Source: JAAYUD01 sp963676865 (GTDB taxonomy: Bacteria; Bacteroidota; Bacteroidia; Bacteroidales; Bacteroidaceae). From it: DNA of 64,000 nt. The translations under genes were made by a program, and so were the position numbers. Location: the NCBI GenBank assembly GCA_963676865.2, contig CAXXSS010000004.1, forward strand, positions 186,001 through 250,000, in the 5' to 3' direction. Below the pieces are notes generated by a model. The model did not search any database, was not told the DNA's origin, and saw nothing but the letters and a program-made list of their open reading frames with translations. Shown here piece by piece: positions 26,588-34,109 of this stretch. The first letter of the stretch is position 1. Each line of letters starts with the position of its first letter.

Positions 26588-28279
26588 TTATACGAATATG
26601 AGTATAATCAGTTCGGCAATCAATACTCTGAAGAACATGGTCAGCGGGTATACCGTTGCATATCCTATGGCTGGTGCATCTGTCCCTGTTGTACTGTTGG
26701 CGTAGGCCAATGCTGGTGGATCGGTCATACTGCCAGAAATCATACCGATGATAGTGAAATAATTGATCTTAAATACCTTGCGAGCGATAACTCCGATAAT
26801 AATTAGAGGCAAGAATGTGATGATAAATCCGTATCCTATCCATGCCAAACCGCCTTGATTGACAATCGTGTCTAGAAATCCGTGGCCGGCGTTAATGCCG
26901 ACGCATGCCAAAAAGATGGAGATGCCCAATTCGCTTAGTAAGAAATTAGCACTTTGTGTGGTGTAGGTAATCAATTTCCATTTGTAACCGAAACGTGAAA
27001 TGATGATTGCAATAATAAGTGGACCACCGGCAAGACCTAGTTTGAAGGGTTGAGATAATCCGGGAATGGCAATGGGGAGACTGCCTAGAATAACACCGAG
27101 TACGATACCAATAAAGATGGTAATCAAATTCGGCTGATTAAGGCGTCGCATGGAATTGCCCAATACTGTCTCTACTGCTCCAATGGTTGATTCGGTTCCA
27201 ACGACATTAACTCTATCGCCTATTTGAAGAATCAGCCCCGGCGAAGCCACGAGGTCCAGTCCGGCGCGATTGACGCGGGTAATGTTTATGCCGTATAGCT
27301 TGCGGAGTTGCAGTTCTCCCAGTTTTTTACCATTTATTTCCGGTTTGGTAACCAAAATGCGGCGATTGATAAATTTGGTATTGGAACGTACCCATTGGTT
27401 GCGTTCCATTGGAATAGTCTTGCCTATGAATGAGGTCACTGTTTCTACATCTGGCGAATCGACAATGACGAATATTTTATCATTTTCATTTAATGCCGTA
27501 TTCGGCTCAGCAATGCCGAACTCGTTGGTGGCATTGGAATAATAACGAGATACGACAAAGTGTCTGTCTCCTAATAAATCAGTGAGTTGGCTGATTTTCT
27601 TTCCAAAGATGGCTGGATTTAAAACTTCGAGTGATAAAGGTGTGGCAGAGTGTACCACGTCTTGAGCCTCATTGGTAATATTTTCGTTTTCCTTATCAAG
27701 GTTGACTTTAAATACATATCTGATAATTATCATCGATAAGATAATACCCATCACACCAAGCGGATATGCTACGGCATAACCCATGGCCATGGTATCGCTG
27801 GATGCTGCATGCCCCATATCTTTCAAGGCCTGTTGTGCAGCACCAAGTCCAGGAGTATTTGTTACAGCTCCCGACATGATACCTACCATCGTATTGATAT
27901 CTACTCCGGTAATATAGTGCAAAACCAAGGCGATGATAGCACCAAGTGCTACAATACTTATGGCAAGCATATTGAGCGTGATTCCTCCTTTTTTGAATGA
28001 AGAGAAGAAACCGGGACCTACTTGCATACCGATGGCATAGACAAAGAGTATTAAACCGAAATCGCGTAAAAAATTCACTATTGTGGGATCCATGGATAAT
28101 CCGCATTGTCCGCAGATGATACCCACAAACAATATAAAAGTGGAACCAAGAGATATTCCACAAATCTTAATTTTTCCTAATTGAATTCCTATTGCTATTA
28201 TTATGGCCAATAAAAAAATAGAATGAGCAATGCCCGGACCACTGCTTGCCCCGAATACTAAATCGTGTAACCAATCCAT
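26588..28279 (-). CDS. AspT/YidE/YbjL-type putative transporter with two TrkA-C domains
   Basis: 563 residues. Two hydrophobic halves (about 15-190 and 390-563), each containing the duplicated permease motif (GAVTNTPGLGAAQQAL in the first, GSMTDPPALAYAN in the second), surround two cytoplasmic RCK_C domains (about 215-295 and 300-380). This is the layout of the aspartate:alanine exchanger family. The substrate is unknown; most Bacteroidota members are uncharacterised. TAACTTTG at 28309-28302 suggests a promoter 22 bp upstream of the ATG. Confidence 0.9.
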   Translation of the reverse strand: MDWLHDLVFGASSGPGIAHSIFLLAIIIAIGIQLGKIKICGISLGSTFILFVGIICGQCGLSMDPTIVNFLRDFGLILFVYAIGMQVGPGFFSSFKKGGITLNMLAISIVALGAIIALVLHYITGVDINTMVGIMSGAVTNTPGLGAAQQALKDMGHAASSDTMAMGYAVAYPLGVMGIILSMIIIRYVFKVNLDKENENITNEAQDVVHSATPLSLEVLNPAIFGKKISQLTDLLGDRHFVVSRYYSNATNEFGIAEPNTALNENDKIFVIVDSPDVETVTSFIGKTIPMERNQWVRSNTKFINRRILVTKPEINGKKLGELQLRKLYGINITRVNRAGLDLVASPGLILQIGDRVNVVGTESTIGAVETVLGNSMRRLNQPNLITIFIGIVLGVILGSLPIAIPGLSQPFKLGLAGGPLIIAIIISRFGYKWKLITYTTQSANFLLSELGISIFLACVGINAGHGFLDTIVNQGGLAWIGYGFIITFLPLIIIGVIARKVFKINYFTIIGMISGSMTDPPALAYANSTTGTDAPAIGYATVYPLTMFFRVLIAELIILIFV

Positions 28280-28366
28280 CTTGTTTTAATTATTTTGCGT
28301 GCAAAGTTATATAAAATGTTCTTAATAGAGATAGTCTTTAATAATATTTATTAAATGATTTTTATC

Positions 28367-28879
28367 TTATTGGGGTGGGGTATGAAAAATCATAGTGGCG
28401 GCTCCGATGGTAATGATAGCCCCGTCTTCAATACGGATTTTATCTCTATCACCTAATATTTCATTCATTAAGAAAGTGCCTGTCAGGCTCGGAGCATCCC
28501 GAAGTGTATAGGTCATTTGATTGTTTTTGCCGATTGCTACATGGATGATGCAATGTATGCGGTCGATGCTGCGATCGCGTGTTTCAATGGGTTGGTTAAT
28601 GACCGTACCTTTGTTTCGTCTGCCGAAAACATTATCGCCTAGTTGAAGTTGAAATTCTTGTTTGGCGCCGAATTCGTTTTGAAGCACAGTAACATACCCC
28701 AAATCTATCGGTTGTGATTCTTCTGATTCAGGATTGCCCTTTTGGCTTTTCTTCAGTATGCGGATGGTAAATTGTTTCGCACAATTATCGCATACAAATA
28801 CCAATGTTTGTCCTTCTGAATAGTTTGTCTCGTCGAAAGTTATAAATTCGTCACATTTTGGACAGCGTATTTTTTTCAT
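28367..28879 (-). CDS. zinc-ribbon and FHA domain protein
   Basis: 170 residues. The N-terminus has two CxxC knuckles (CPKC at 6-9 and CDNC about 20 residues later), a zinc ribbon of the MJ0042 type. From about 70 to 165 there is an FHA fold with the conserved G-R (FGRRNKGTV) and RIHCIIHV (the SxxH-like block with R-I-H). FHA domains bind phosphothreonine. The start is 3 bp after the HU-CCDC81 gene stop, so they form an operon. The signalling partner is not visible. Confidence 0.85.
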   Translation of the reverse strand: MKKIRCPKCDEFITFDETNYSEGQTLVFVCDNCAKQFTIRILKKSQKGNPESEESQPIDLGYVTVLQNEFGAKQEFQLQLGDNVFGRRNKGTVINQPIETRDRSIDRIHCIIHVAIGKNNQMTYTLRDAPSLTGTFLMNEILGDRDKIRIEDGAIITIGAATMIFHTPPQ

Positions 28880-28881
28880 AC

Positions 28882-29955
28882 CTATTGCTCATGGTGGTCG
28901 TCAGTAGAAGGAGAACTCTTTTCCTTCATGACCCACATATTTTTATATTCTGTTTTTTTAGTAAGTTTGTTAAGCATGTTTTGTGCTTTATGTTCGTCAT
29001 TGCATTGCGCAATGCTTACTCTGACCATTTTGCCAGATGTCAGAACTTGAGCACCATCATAACCTTTTTCCTTTAGCTCTTTTGTCAATAGTCTGGCTTG
29101 CTTTTTCGAAATACTGCTAGCGATAATCAGTTGGTACAGGTCTTTTTCTTGTATTTGCCGTTCTTGCGTTTTCTGTTCCTTTATATGATTTTCGTTCTTC
29201 AATTTTGGCTTCTTCAGACTTGCGGTCTTGAGAGGAGCCGACGGCTTTGTTTCATCACTCACCAGCCGAGTGAGAATTGATTTGCTTTTCAGCTGATTCA
29301 GTATTTCGTCAGGAACTATTTTAGCTTGATTGTCGGATAGAATATTGTTGTTTTTTATTGGAGTAGAGAATGTAAACAAAAGCAATATCATGGCAGCTAC
29401 TGCTATTGCAGAGCGTACAAAGGTGCGGTTCAGACGAATAATATACGTGTCACGGTCTTCTTCCTCTTCATTCTTGTCTGTACTACTGTGTAGGGTCGGT
29501 TGCATGATGGGAACTGCCGGTTCTTCCACTTGTCCGGATAGCTCTTTGATAGATAGGATGTCCAATCCGTACAAATCTGGCGACGTGAGCTTGTTGTCGT
29601 AAGGCTTGAATTCATAAATACCGTATATATTGAAATGCAACTCGCCGATGTTGACAAATTTGTATTTGCCTTCTTCATGAATAATCGATAGAAGTTCATC
29701 AATCTCGCTATTCATTCTCTTATTGGCTTCATAAAAATTGATGCCATATAAGTTCATGTATGATTCAGCCAACACACCATCGTTTATTTTAAGTTGCGGA
29801 TTGAATCCTATAGTGCGATACGGAGGAATAACGATGTGCTCTTTGTCTTCTATACTAGCAGAAGTATAGTGCGCGACAAATCCACCCAATCGTGGAATGA
29901 TCACACAATCGTTGTCCAGCAACAATAATTCTATGTGTTTTGCTAAATGAATCAT
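28882..29955 (-). CDS. HU-CCDC81 and SPOR domain-containing membrane protein
   Basis: 357 residues. The N-terminal half holds two HU-like CCDC81 domains (IELLLLDNDCVIIPRLGGFV; LLSIIHEEGKYKFVNIGELHF). One transmembrane helix lies at about 183-200 (AIAVAAMILLLFTFS). A Lys/Glu linker follows, then a C-terminal SPOR domain (LYQLIIASSISKKQARLLTK, then KMVRVSIAQCNDEHKAQNML), which binds denuded septal peptidoglycan. It probably joins a cytosolic HU-like module to the cell wall. TATCTTTG at 29967-29960 with GTTG 19 bp upstream would start transcription almost at the ATG. Confidence 0.9.
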   Translation of the reverse strand: MIHLAKHIELLLLDNDCVIIPRLGGFVAHYTSASIEDKEHIVIPPYRTIGFNPQLKINDGVLAESYMNLYGINFYEANKRMNSEIDELLSIIHEEGKYKFVNIGELHFNIYGIYEFKPYDNKLTSPDLYGLDILSIKELSGQVEEPAVPIMQPTLHSSTDKNEEEEDRDTYIIRLNRTFVRSAIAVAAMILLLFTFSTPIKNNNILSDNQAKIVPDEILNQLKSKSILTRLVSDETKPSAPLKTASLKKPKLKNENHIKEQKTQERQIQEKDLYQLIIASSISKKQARLLTKELKEKGYDGAQVLTSGKMVRVSIAQCNDEHKAQNMLNKLTKKTEYKNMWVMKEKSSPSTDDHHEQ

Positions 29956-30141
29956 ACTGCAAAGATACTTTCTTTTTGCGAAAGACCAACTATAACCCGA
30001 CTTTTTGTTATGAACATTTTCTCAACAGGTTTATTGTAATATACACTATTCGATGACTTGAATTATCATTTGCATTAACTTTGGTTTAGCCCATCTTAGG
30101 CTGCGTCTCGACATTATAAAAAATAAATTATGGGATTTATT

Positions 30142-30172
30142 TTTGTAATGCTCTTGACTTGCACTAACTTTG
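30142..30172 (+). promoter_or_regulatory. promoter of rmlC
   Basis: TTTG (30142-30145), 19 bp, TAACTTTG (30165-30172), an exact consensus match. It overlaps an upstream in-frame TTG at 30170, which therefore cannot be the translation start. Confidence 0.8.
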
Positions 30173-30196
30173 CACTATAAAAAAGAGAAAAGAAAG

Positions 30197-30748
30197 ATGG
30201 ATTATGTACAAACGGAAATAGATGGAGTATGGGTTATCCAACCTAACGTTTTTAAAGATTCCAGGGGATACTTTATGGAATGTTTCAAACAAATGGAATT
30301 TGAAGAACATATCGGTAAAGTTAATTTTCTGCAAGATAATGAGTCCAAGTCTTCTTATGGAGTGCTTCGAGGCTTACATTATCAAAAGGGGGATTTCTCG
30401 CAAGCCAAATTGGTTAGGGTTATCTCCGGGCGAGTGATTGATGTGGCTGTCGATTTACGGAAATCATCTTCTACTTTTGGGAAATATGTCAGTGTGGAAC
30501 TATCGGATGAAAATAAACGGCAGCTTTTTATTCCTCGTGGCTTTGCTCATGGCTTTTTGGTGCTTAGTGAAGAAGCTGTTTTTACGTATAAGGTTGATAA
30601 TCTTTATGCTCCTCAGCACGAAGCATCTATTCGATATGATGATCCGACGATAGGGGTAGATTGGCCTATTGGATTGCAGGATGTGCAGTTATCGGATAAA
30701 GATTTGGATAAAGCTGTTACTTTTAAAGAAGCTGAAGTGTTCGAATAA
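30197..30748 (+). CDS. rmlC: dTDP-4-dehydrorhamnose 3,5-epimerase
   Basis: 183 residues from the ATG at 30197, the normal length. The cupin core contains GVLRGLHYQKG with catalytic H61, FIPRGFAHGF, and the catalytic Tyr near 131 (VFTYKVDNLY). It epimerises C3 and C5 of dTDP-4-keto-6-deoxyglucose on the dTDP-L-rhamnose route. The other rml genes are not adjacent, so it stands alone here with its own promoter. Substrate specificity is inferred from the family. Confidence 0.92.
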   Translation: MDYVQTEIDGVWVIQPNVFKDSRGYFMECFKQMEFEEHIGKVNFLQDNESKSSYGVLRGLHYQKGDFSQAKLVRVISGRVIDVAVDLRKSSSTFGKYVSVELSDENKRQLFIPRGFAHGFLVLSEEAVFTYKVDNLYAPQHEASIRYDDPTIGVDWPIGLQDVQLSDKDLDKAVTFKEAEVFE

Positions 30749-30843
30749 TCTGCAAAATATTATAAAAGATAATCCGATTATCGTGACAGATTTGAACAAT
30801 CGTTGCGATGAAACGATTTTATCGGTCTTATATGGCACAAAAA

Positions 30844-30876
30844 AAGCATCCGATTGATATCGGATGCTTCATTGTT
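30844..30876. terminator. terminator between rmlC and the RRM gene
   Basis: AAGCATCCGAT and ATCGGATGCTT form an 11-bp perfect stem around a short loop, with A-rich sequence on the left and CATTGTTTT on the right. It serves the two convergent genes. Confidence 0.75.
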
Positions 30877-30910
30877 TTACCGATTAAATAAATAATCTGT
30901 ACTTTTTCTT

Positions 30911-31192
30911 TTAATAACGACGGGTGTTGTAGTTATTACGAGGAGCATCTGTTTTAGGACGTGCCTCAGAAACAACAATCGCACGGCCTTTAATTTCTTG
31001 TCCGTTCAATTCTTCAATAGCTTTTTTGGCAGCTTCGTCATCTGTCATTTCAGCGAAACCGTAACCTTTAGAACGACCTGTTTGACGGTCTTTAATAACT
31101 CTTGCTGAAGAAACTTCTCCGTAGGCAGCAAACAACTCACTTAACTCGGAATCACTAATGTTATAGTTCAATCCGGCAATAAAAATGTTCAT
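30911..31192 (-). CDS. RRM-type RNA-binding protein
   Basis: 93 residues with one RNA recognition motif: RNP2 NIFIAGLNY at the start and RNP1 KGYGFAEM in the middle, then a short Arg-rich tail (PRNNYNTRRY). Small single-RRM proteins of this type are abundant in Bacteroidota and have been linked to global RNA regulation in Bacteroides. Long AT-rich leader upstream; no exact promoter match found. Confidence 0.92.
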   Translation of the reverse strand: MNIFIAGLNYNISDSELSELFAAYGEVSSARVIKDRQTGRSKGYGFAEMTDDEAAKKAIEELNGQEIKGRAIVVSEARPKTDAPRNNYNTRRY

Positions 31193-31656
31193 TTAAATAA
31201 AAATAAAAAATTAATAAAACTTGTGTTACAAGGAGCCTAACACTCGGAGAAAAGTGACTATCCACATTACTGCAAAGAGAAAATTCTCGTCTTATCAGAT
31301 CTCTTAGAACAGACAAATATACTTAATATTAAATTAAGTGGTTCGTTTTTTCCGAAAATATTTGAAAAAACTTTCAAAATATGTCGTAAATCAACTATTT
31401 TCTGAGATTTATCCCTGTTTTGGGATAACTTTTGAGGTTTTCTAACCATATTATCTACACTTGTAAATCATTTTGCCTATCGGTTTGAATATTGAATAGA
31501 TATTGATTATTGTGTTTCGCAATTGTTCGTTAAAATACTTATAGGGTGAATCTAATTACTGTCTGTTGTCTACAAGATTTCCTTATCGGGTATTGTTTAC
31601 TTCTTTAACTTGATTTGGCAACTTTCTTATCTTGCCAAAGTGACATAAGTATGTGG

Positions 31657-31684
31657 CTTGCGACTCACGGCCGTGAGTCGCAAG
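31657..31684. repeat. 28-bp perfect palindrome without loop
   Basis: CTTGCGACTCACGG is followed immediately by its exact complement CCGTGAGTCGCAAG. It is GC-rich in an AT-rich surround and has no T-run on either side, so it is not a typical terminator; a binding site for a symmetric protein is possible. Confidence 0.8.
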
Positions 31685-31703
31685 TTTCATAAGGGAGAAA
31701 ATT

Positions 31704-31747
31704 TATTTTCGTCCTTATGAAAATTTGAAAACATAAGGACGAAAATA
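31704..31747. repeat. hairpin repeat (CATAAGGACGAAAAT family), copy 2
   Basis: TATTTTCGTCCTTATG (31704-31719) and its exact complement (31732-31747) with a 12-nt loop. The arm order is the reverse of copy 1 at 23017-23070. It ends 28 bp before the IS3 left end. Confidence 0.75.
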
Positions 31748-31887
31748 TTCTTAGGTCCTTATCTCGTTTTAGAACTGTGGTGTACTGAATTTGGTTGACA
31801 GTTAAACACTAGTAAACCTAAGGGAGTTGACAATTACAATCATGTATACCTAAAGTAGTTGTCAACTCTGCAAAGTTAATCCTATTT

Positions 31888-32841
31888 TTATTGACAAACA
31901 AGTATTGTTTGTTCTTTATAGTTTGTTTTGTTCAGCTGATGCTTTAAAGCATCAGCTGAACAAAGTGGGTTTGGATGTTCTCCCGGGAGCATTTGCATCG
32001 GTGTTTTCATTGCCAGAGCTTGGTGCGGTCGTGCCCAATTGTAGAGATATATGGATCTGGCGACACCTTCCAAGGCTTCATCAAATGTTTTATTCTCATA
32101 ATCGAAGAGCCATCCGTTCTTAACGGTATTGTTCATCCTCTCGGCCAGTGCATTGTGCAAGGGGTCGCCCGTTTGCGTCATACTGATAGCGATTCCTCTT
32201 TCTTTGAGCTGTGACACATAACCTTTTGATGCATACTGCACACCTCGGTCGGAATGGTGGATAAGACCTGAAAGGTTGAATCCCTGACCTTTATAAAATC
32301 TGCACGCCATCATCAACGCTTTTGCCGGTCCTTCCGCTTCAAGAGTCCGAAAGAGGGCATATCCCACAATGATGCGGCTGAAGACATCCGTCAGCAGCGA
32401 AAGATAGGCAAATCCTTCTTTCGTGGATATATAAGTGATGTCACCCACCATCATGCGGCAAACACCACAGGCCACGTATTTAGGAGATGTGTTAAGCAAA
32501 TCCGGATAGATCCGATATGGATGATCGGAGTTGGTCGTACGAGGTCTGTAACGTCTGCGGCGCAGCATCATCCCGTTGGCCCGAAGGACATCGATAAATT
32601 GGTCGCGTCCTATCGTGAACTTTTCTCCGAACCGAGACTTACACAGACTGTAAAGCTCGCGGCAACCGCTTCGGGGAAGCTCCTGACGCAGAAATTGACA
32701 GTAATACGTGATGCTGCTTATAAGTACATCTTGTTCGGCATTTGTTTCTTTGTGCTTGTAGTACCCTTGTCGGGAAATGTCAAGCAGTCCGCAAAGGGCG
32801 GATATGGTATAACTCATACCTTTACCCGCCTTTTGTGACAA
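31888..32841 (-). CDS. IS3-family transposase OrfB, copy 2
   Basis: 317 residues, identical in sequence to the copy at 23217-24170, with the same D, D, E catalytic blocks (DITYIST, HHSDRGVQY, ALAERMNNT). Expression probably needs the -1 frameshift at 32871-32865. The 3' end again contains the 38-bp palindrome (31927-31964). Confidence 0.93.
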   Translation of the reverse strand: MSQKAGKGMSYTISALCGLLDISRQGYYKHKETNAEQDVLISSITYYCQFLRQELPRSGCRELYSLCKSRFGEKFTIGRDQFIDVLRANGMMLRRRRYRPRTTNSDHPYRIYPDLLNTSPKYVACGVCRMMVGDITYISTKEGFAYLSLLTDVFSRIIVGYALFRTLEAEGPAKALMMACRFYKGQGFNLSGLIHHSDRGVQYASKGYVSQLKERGIAISMTQTGDPLHNALAERMNNTVKNGWLFDYENKTFDEALEGVARSIYLYNWARPHQALAMKTPMQMLPGEHPNPLCSADALKHQLNKTNYKEQTILVCQ

Positions 32842-32849
32842 GCAACCTA

Positions 32850-33239
32850 CTACTTGACATCGGAGTTTTTTCGTACCTTGATGTGATACTTCTCTTCAGC
32901 CAGGTCAATCATGCAATCATAAACGTCACGGGCCATCTCTGCACGCTTCAGCTCAGATTCCAATTCCTTAATGCGCACTTTCAAAGAGGTGATGTCTTCT
33001 TCTGAAGAGACATCCTCTGTACCGGTTGTTACAGCTTTATCCTTCATATTTAATGGGAATGGTTTGTCTTCAAGCCCAAAGATACGAAGCCAATTCCGAA
33101 TTGAACCTCTGGATATACCATTTTCTTTTTCAAGGGTATACTTACCCTTGCTTCCATGAAGGTAAGAGTTTAAAATCTCTAGACGAATCTGATCGTCAAT
33201 CTTTTTATTATTTCTCATTTTTGAATAAGTTTGTGTCAA
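32850..33239 (-). CDS. IS3-family OrfA, copy 2
   Basis: 129 residues, identical to the copy at 24179-24568: helix-turn-helix (ISRGSIRNWL) and a C-terminal coiled coil, ending shortly after the A AAA AAC slippery site. Intact, so both elements may be active. Confidence 0.9.
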   Translation of the reverse strand: MTQTYSKMRNNKKIDDQIRLEILNSYLHGSKGKYTLEKENGISRGSIRNWLRIFGLEDKPFPLNMKDKAVTTGTEDVSSEEDITSLKVRIKELESELKRAEMARDVYDCMIDLAEEKYHIKVRKNSDVK

Positions 33240-33391
33240 CTTATTCAGTACATGTCAAACTTAAGAATACGTCTCAAATTTATTTTTATTCTTGTGTAAC
33301 TGATTTATAATCATAAATATAATGGAATAGAAAACATAGTATAAAGTGATAGGGTAGGGCCTCCTTGTTTTTCTAATATTGTTTAAACGTA

Positions 33392-33422
33392 TTTGTCCAC
33401 ATTGTAAAAAGACGTACCTTTG
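33392..33422 (+). promoter_or_regulatory. promoter of the HAD phosphatase gene
   Basis: TTTG (33392-33395), 19 bp, TACCTTTG (33415-33422), an exact consensus match. An in-frame TTG at 33420 overlaps it, so translation must start at the ATG 33447. Confidence 0.8.
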
Positions 33423-33446
33423 CACTTACAATATGTAGGTAAAAAG

Positions 33447-34109
33447 ATGAAAAAACTAGTAATATTTGATTTAGACGGTACATTATTGAATACCATTGCC
33501 GACTTGGGTAACAGTACTAATTATGCATTAGAGAGATTGGGCTATCCCATTCATGATATTCCTTCTTATTGCTTCAGGGTGGGAAATGGGATTAACAAAC
33601 TATTTGAAAGGGCATTGCCTGAAGGATCGCAGACAGAAGCAAATGTACTTAAAGTGCGTAAATTTTTCATGGAATATTACAATTTGCATTGCGCTGATGA
33701 GACTCGTCCTTATCCCGGTATTCCACCATTATTAGAAGCTTTGCAGGGACGTGGCATATCAATGGCTGTTGCATCTAACAAATATCAGGAAGCTTCTTCC
33801 ATATTAATACGGCATTATTTTCCTAATATACCATTCGTGGCAGTATTTGGGCAGCGCGACGGTATTGAGCGTAAACCGAATCCTGCGGTTGTATTCGAAA
33901 TCATGAAAATTGCCCGCGTCAATGCTAGTGATGTTTTGTATGTGGGCGATTCGGGCGTCGACATGGAAACAGCGCTCAATGCCGATGTAACAGCTTGTGG
34001 CGTGACATGGGGTTTCCGTCCCGAATCCGAATTACAAAAATTTCATCCTGCCTACGTGGTAGATAGCCCGGAGGCTATCCTTTCGCTTCTTGATAAAGAA
34101 AACGCTTGA
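33447..34109 (+). CDS. gph: HAD-family hydrolase, phosphoglycolate phosphatase-like
   Basis: 220 residues. Motif I FDLDGTLLNT gives nucleophile D8 and acid D10. Motif II is MAVASNK, motif III the Lys in RKPNP, motif IV YVGDSGVDMETA. An alpha-helical cap sits between about 15 and 85. This is the Gph/PgmB-like subclass, which clears 2-phosphoglycolate or acts on other sugar phosphates; the substrate is inferred. Its last 35 bp overlap the convergent ligase gene tail to tail, so there is no room for a separate terminator. Confidence 0.85.
   Translation: MKKLVIFDLDGTLLNTIADLGNSTNYALERLGYPIHDIPSYCFRVGNGINKLFERALPEGSQTEANVLKVRKFFMEYYNLHCADETRPYPGIPPLLEALQGRGISMAVASNKYQEASSILIRHYFPNIPFVAVFGQRDGIERKPNPAVVFEIMKIARVNASDVLYVGDSGVDMETALNADVTACGVTWGFRPESELQKFHPAYVVDSPEAILSLLDKENA

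Larger units (their letters stand above)
31193..31775. other. 583-bp gene-free stretch before the second IS3 element
   Basis: The part next to the RRM gene (31193-31450) is AT-rich and probably holds its leader. Further right is a 28-bp perfect palindrome (31657-31684) and a hairpin repeat (31704-31747). I see no coding sequence on either strand beyond short chance frames. Confidence 0.6.
31776..33257 (-). mobile_element. IS3-family insertion sequence, copy 2 (1482 bp)
   Basis: Same ends, length and gene content as 23105-24586, with the same predicted proteins. The flanking trinucleotide AAC (31773-31775 and 33258-33260) is the 3-bp target duplication, different from that of copy 1, so this is an independent insertion. 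Both copies are in the same orientation, 7.2 kb apart. Confidence 0.93.

Noticed and set aside
31657..31747. Palindrome and hairpin considered as a CRISPR leader or repeat
   Set aside because: Only one palindrome and one hairpin with no regular spacer series; there are no cas genes in the window.
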